From positions 1 to 6,221 of the forward strand of contig JAAELZ010000007.1 in assembly GCA_024226105.1 (NCBI GenBank): a stretch of 6,221 nt of DNA, in the 5' to 3' direction. The notes beneath the pieces were generated by a model. That model was not told the DNA's origin and did not search any database. It saw nothing but the letters and a program-made list of their open reading frames with translations. The position numbers and the translations under genes are program-made. Source of the stretch: Pseudomonadota bacterium. Its GTDB lineage: Bacteria; Pseudomonadota; Gammaproteobacteria; Arenicellales; Poriferihabitantaceae. Positions 6,168 through 6,221 of this stretch are shown here, in pieces. Numbering within the stretch: position 1 is the first letter of the stretch; every line of letters starts with the position of its first letter.

Positions 6168-6221
6168 CATGGGTCTTCTCCGTAGGAGAGAGATTCAACA
6201 TCAATTTTCATACGAATCAGG
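6167..6221 (-). CDS. Possible C-terminal end of a gene entering from the right
   Basis: On the minus strand a frame is open from the window edge to TGA at 6167-6169 and would encode an ending LIRMKIDVESLSYGEDP. Only 18 codons are visible, so no family can be assigned and chance cannot be excluded. Three points support it: the residues look like a normal protein end (a beta strand, then a polar tail), the codons are ordinary for this DNA, and the palindromic repeats begin just after the stop, as they do after the permease gene on the other side. If real, this gene converges with the permease operon. An ATG lies inside the visible part but the frame continues upstream of it. Confidence 0.35.
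   Translation of the reverse strand, partial: LIRMKIDVESLSYGEDP

Noticed and set aside
6177..6189. Small hairpin TCTCC-GTA-GGAGA
   Set aside because: It has five pairs with a three-base loop and lies inside the possible partial coding frame; likely chance.

Overview
The window reads as ordinary chromosomal DNA of a Gram-negative bacterium, most likely a gammaproteobacterium. The best evidence is a nitroreductase very close in motif order and length to E. coli NfsA, an ApaG close to the enterobacterial form, and a periplasmic LolA-like protein encoded with two inner-membrane permeases, which implies an outer membrane. Base composition looks near 50% GC throughout. I see no tRNA, rRNA, CRISPR array, transposase gene or phage gene.

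Layout. (1) Bases 1-1285, plus strand: the 3' part of an M24 metallopeptidase gene (cut by the window edge), then an intact gene of the EutA / maleate isomerase / arylmalonate decarboxylase / Asp-Glu racemase superfamily. The pair resembles EutD/DoeA plus EutA of ectoine breakdown clusters, but the decisive neighbours lie outside the window. (2) Bases 1286-1432: a short spacer between convergent genes holding a strong hairpin and three copies of a CAGAGAA(A/C)AAT motif. (3) Bases 1433-2641, minus strand: nfsA and, upstream of it, apaG. (4) Bases 2642-2742: a divergent intergenic region that must hold the start signals for apaG and for the next operon. (5) Bases 2743-6010, plus strand: a three-gene operon encoding a secreted LolA-like protein (outer membrane lipoprotein-sorting family) and two paralogous FtsX/LolC/LolE-type ABC permeases; the permease genes overlap by four bases. 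(6) Bases 6011-6166: two copies of a C-rich/G-rich palindromic repeat in inverted orientation. (7) Bases 6167-6221: the probable last codons of a minus-strand gene running in from the right.

How they work together. The operon in region 5 is the most coherent unit. Two permeases with a type VII (MacB/LolCDE-like) ABC topology would form a mechanotransmission heterodimer in the inner membrane, and the secreted LolA-like protein could receive a lipid or lipoprotein in the periplasm. The ATPase such a system needs is not in the window: the permease genes are followed by palindromic repeats and then apparently by a convergent gene. Whether the ATPase works in trans is the most interesting open question here. 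I did not find a clearly new biological system; the other observations are modest.
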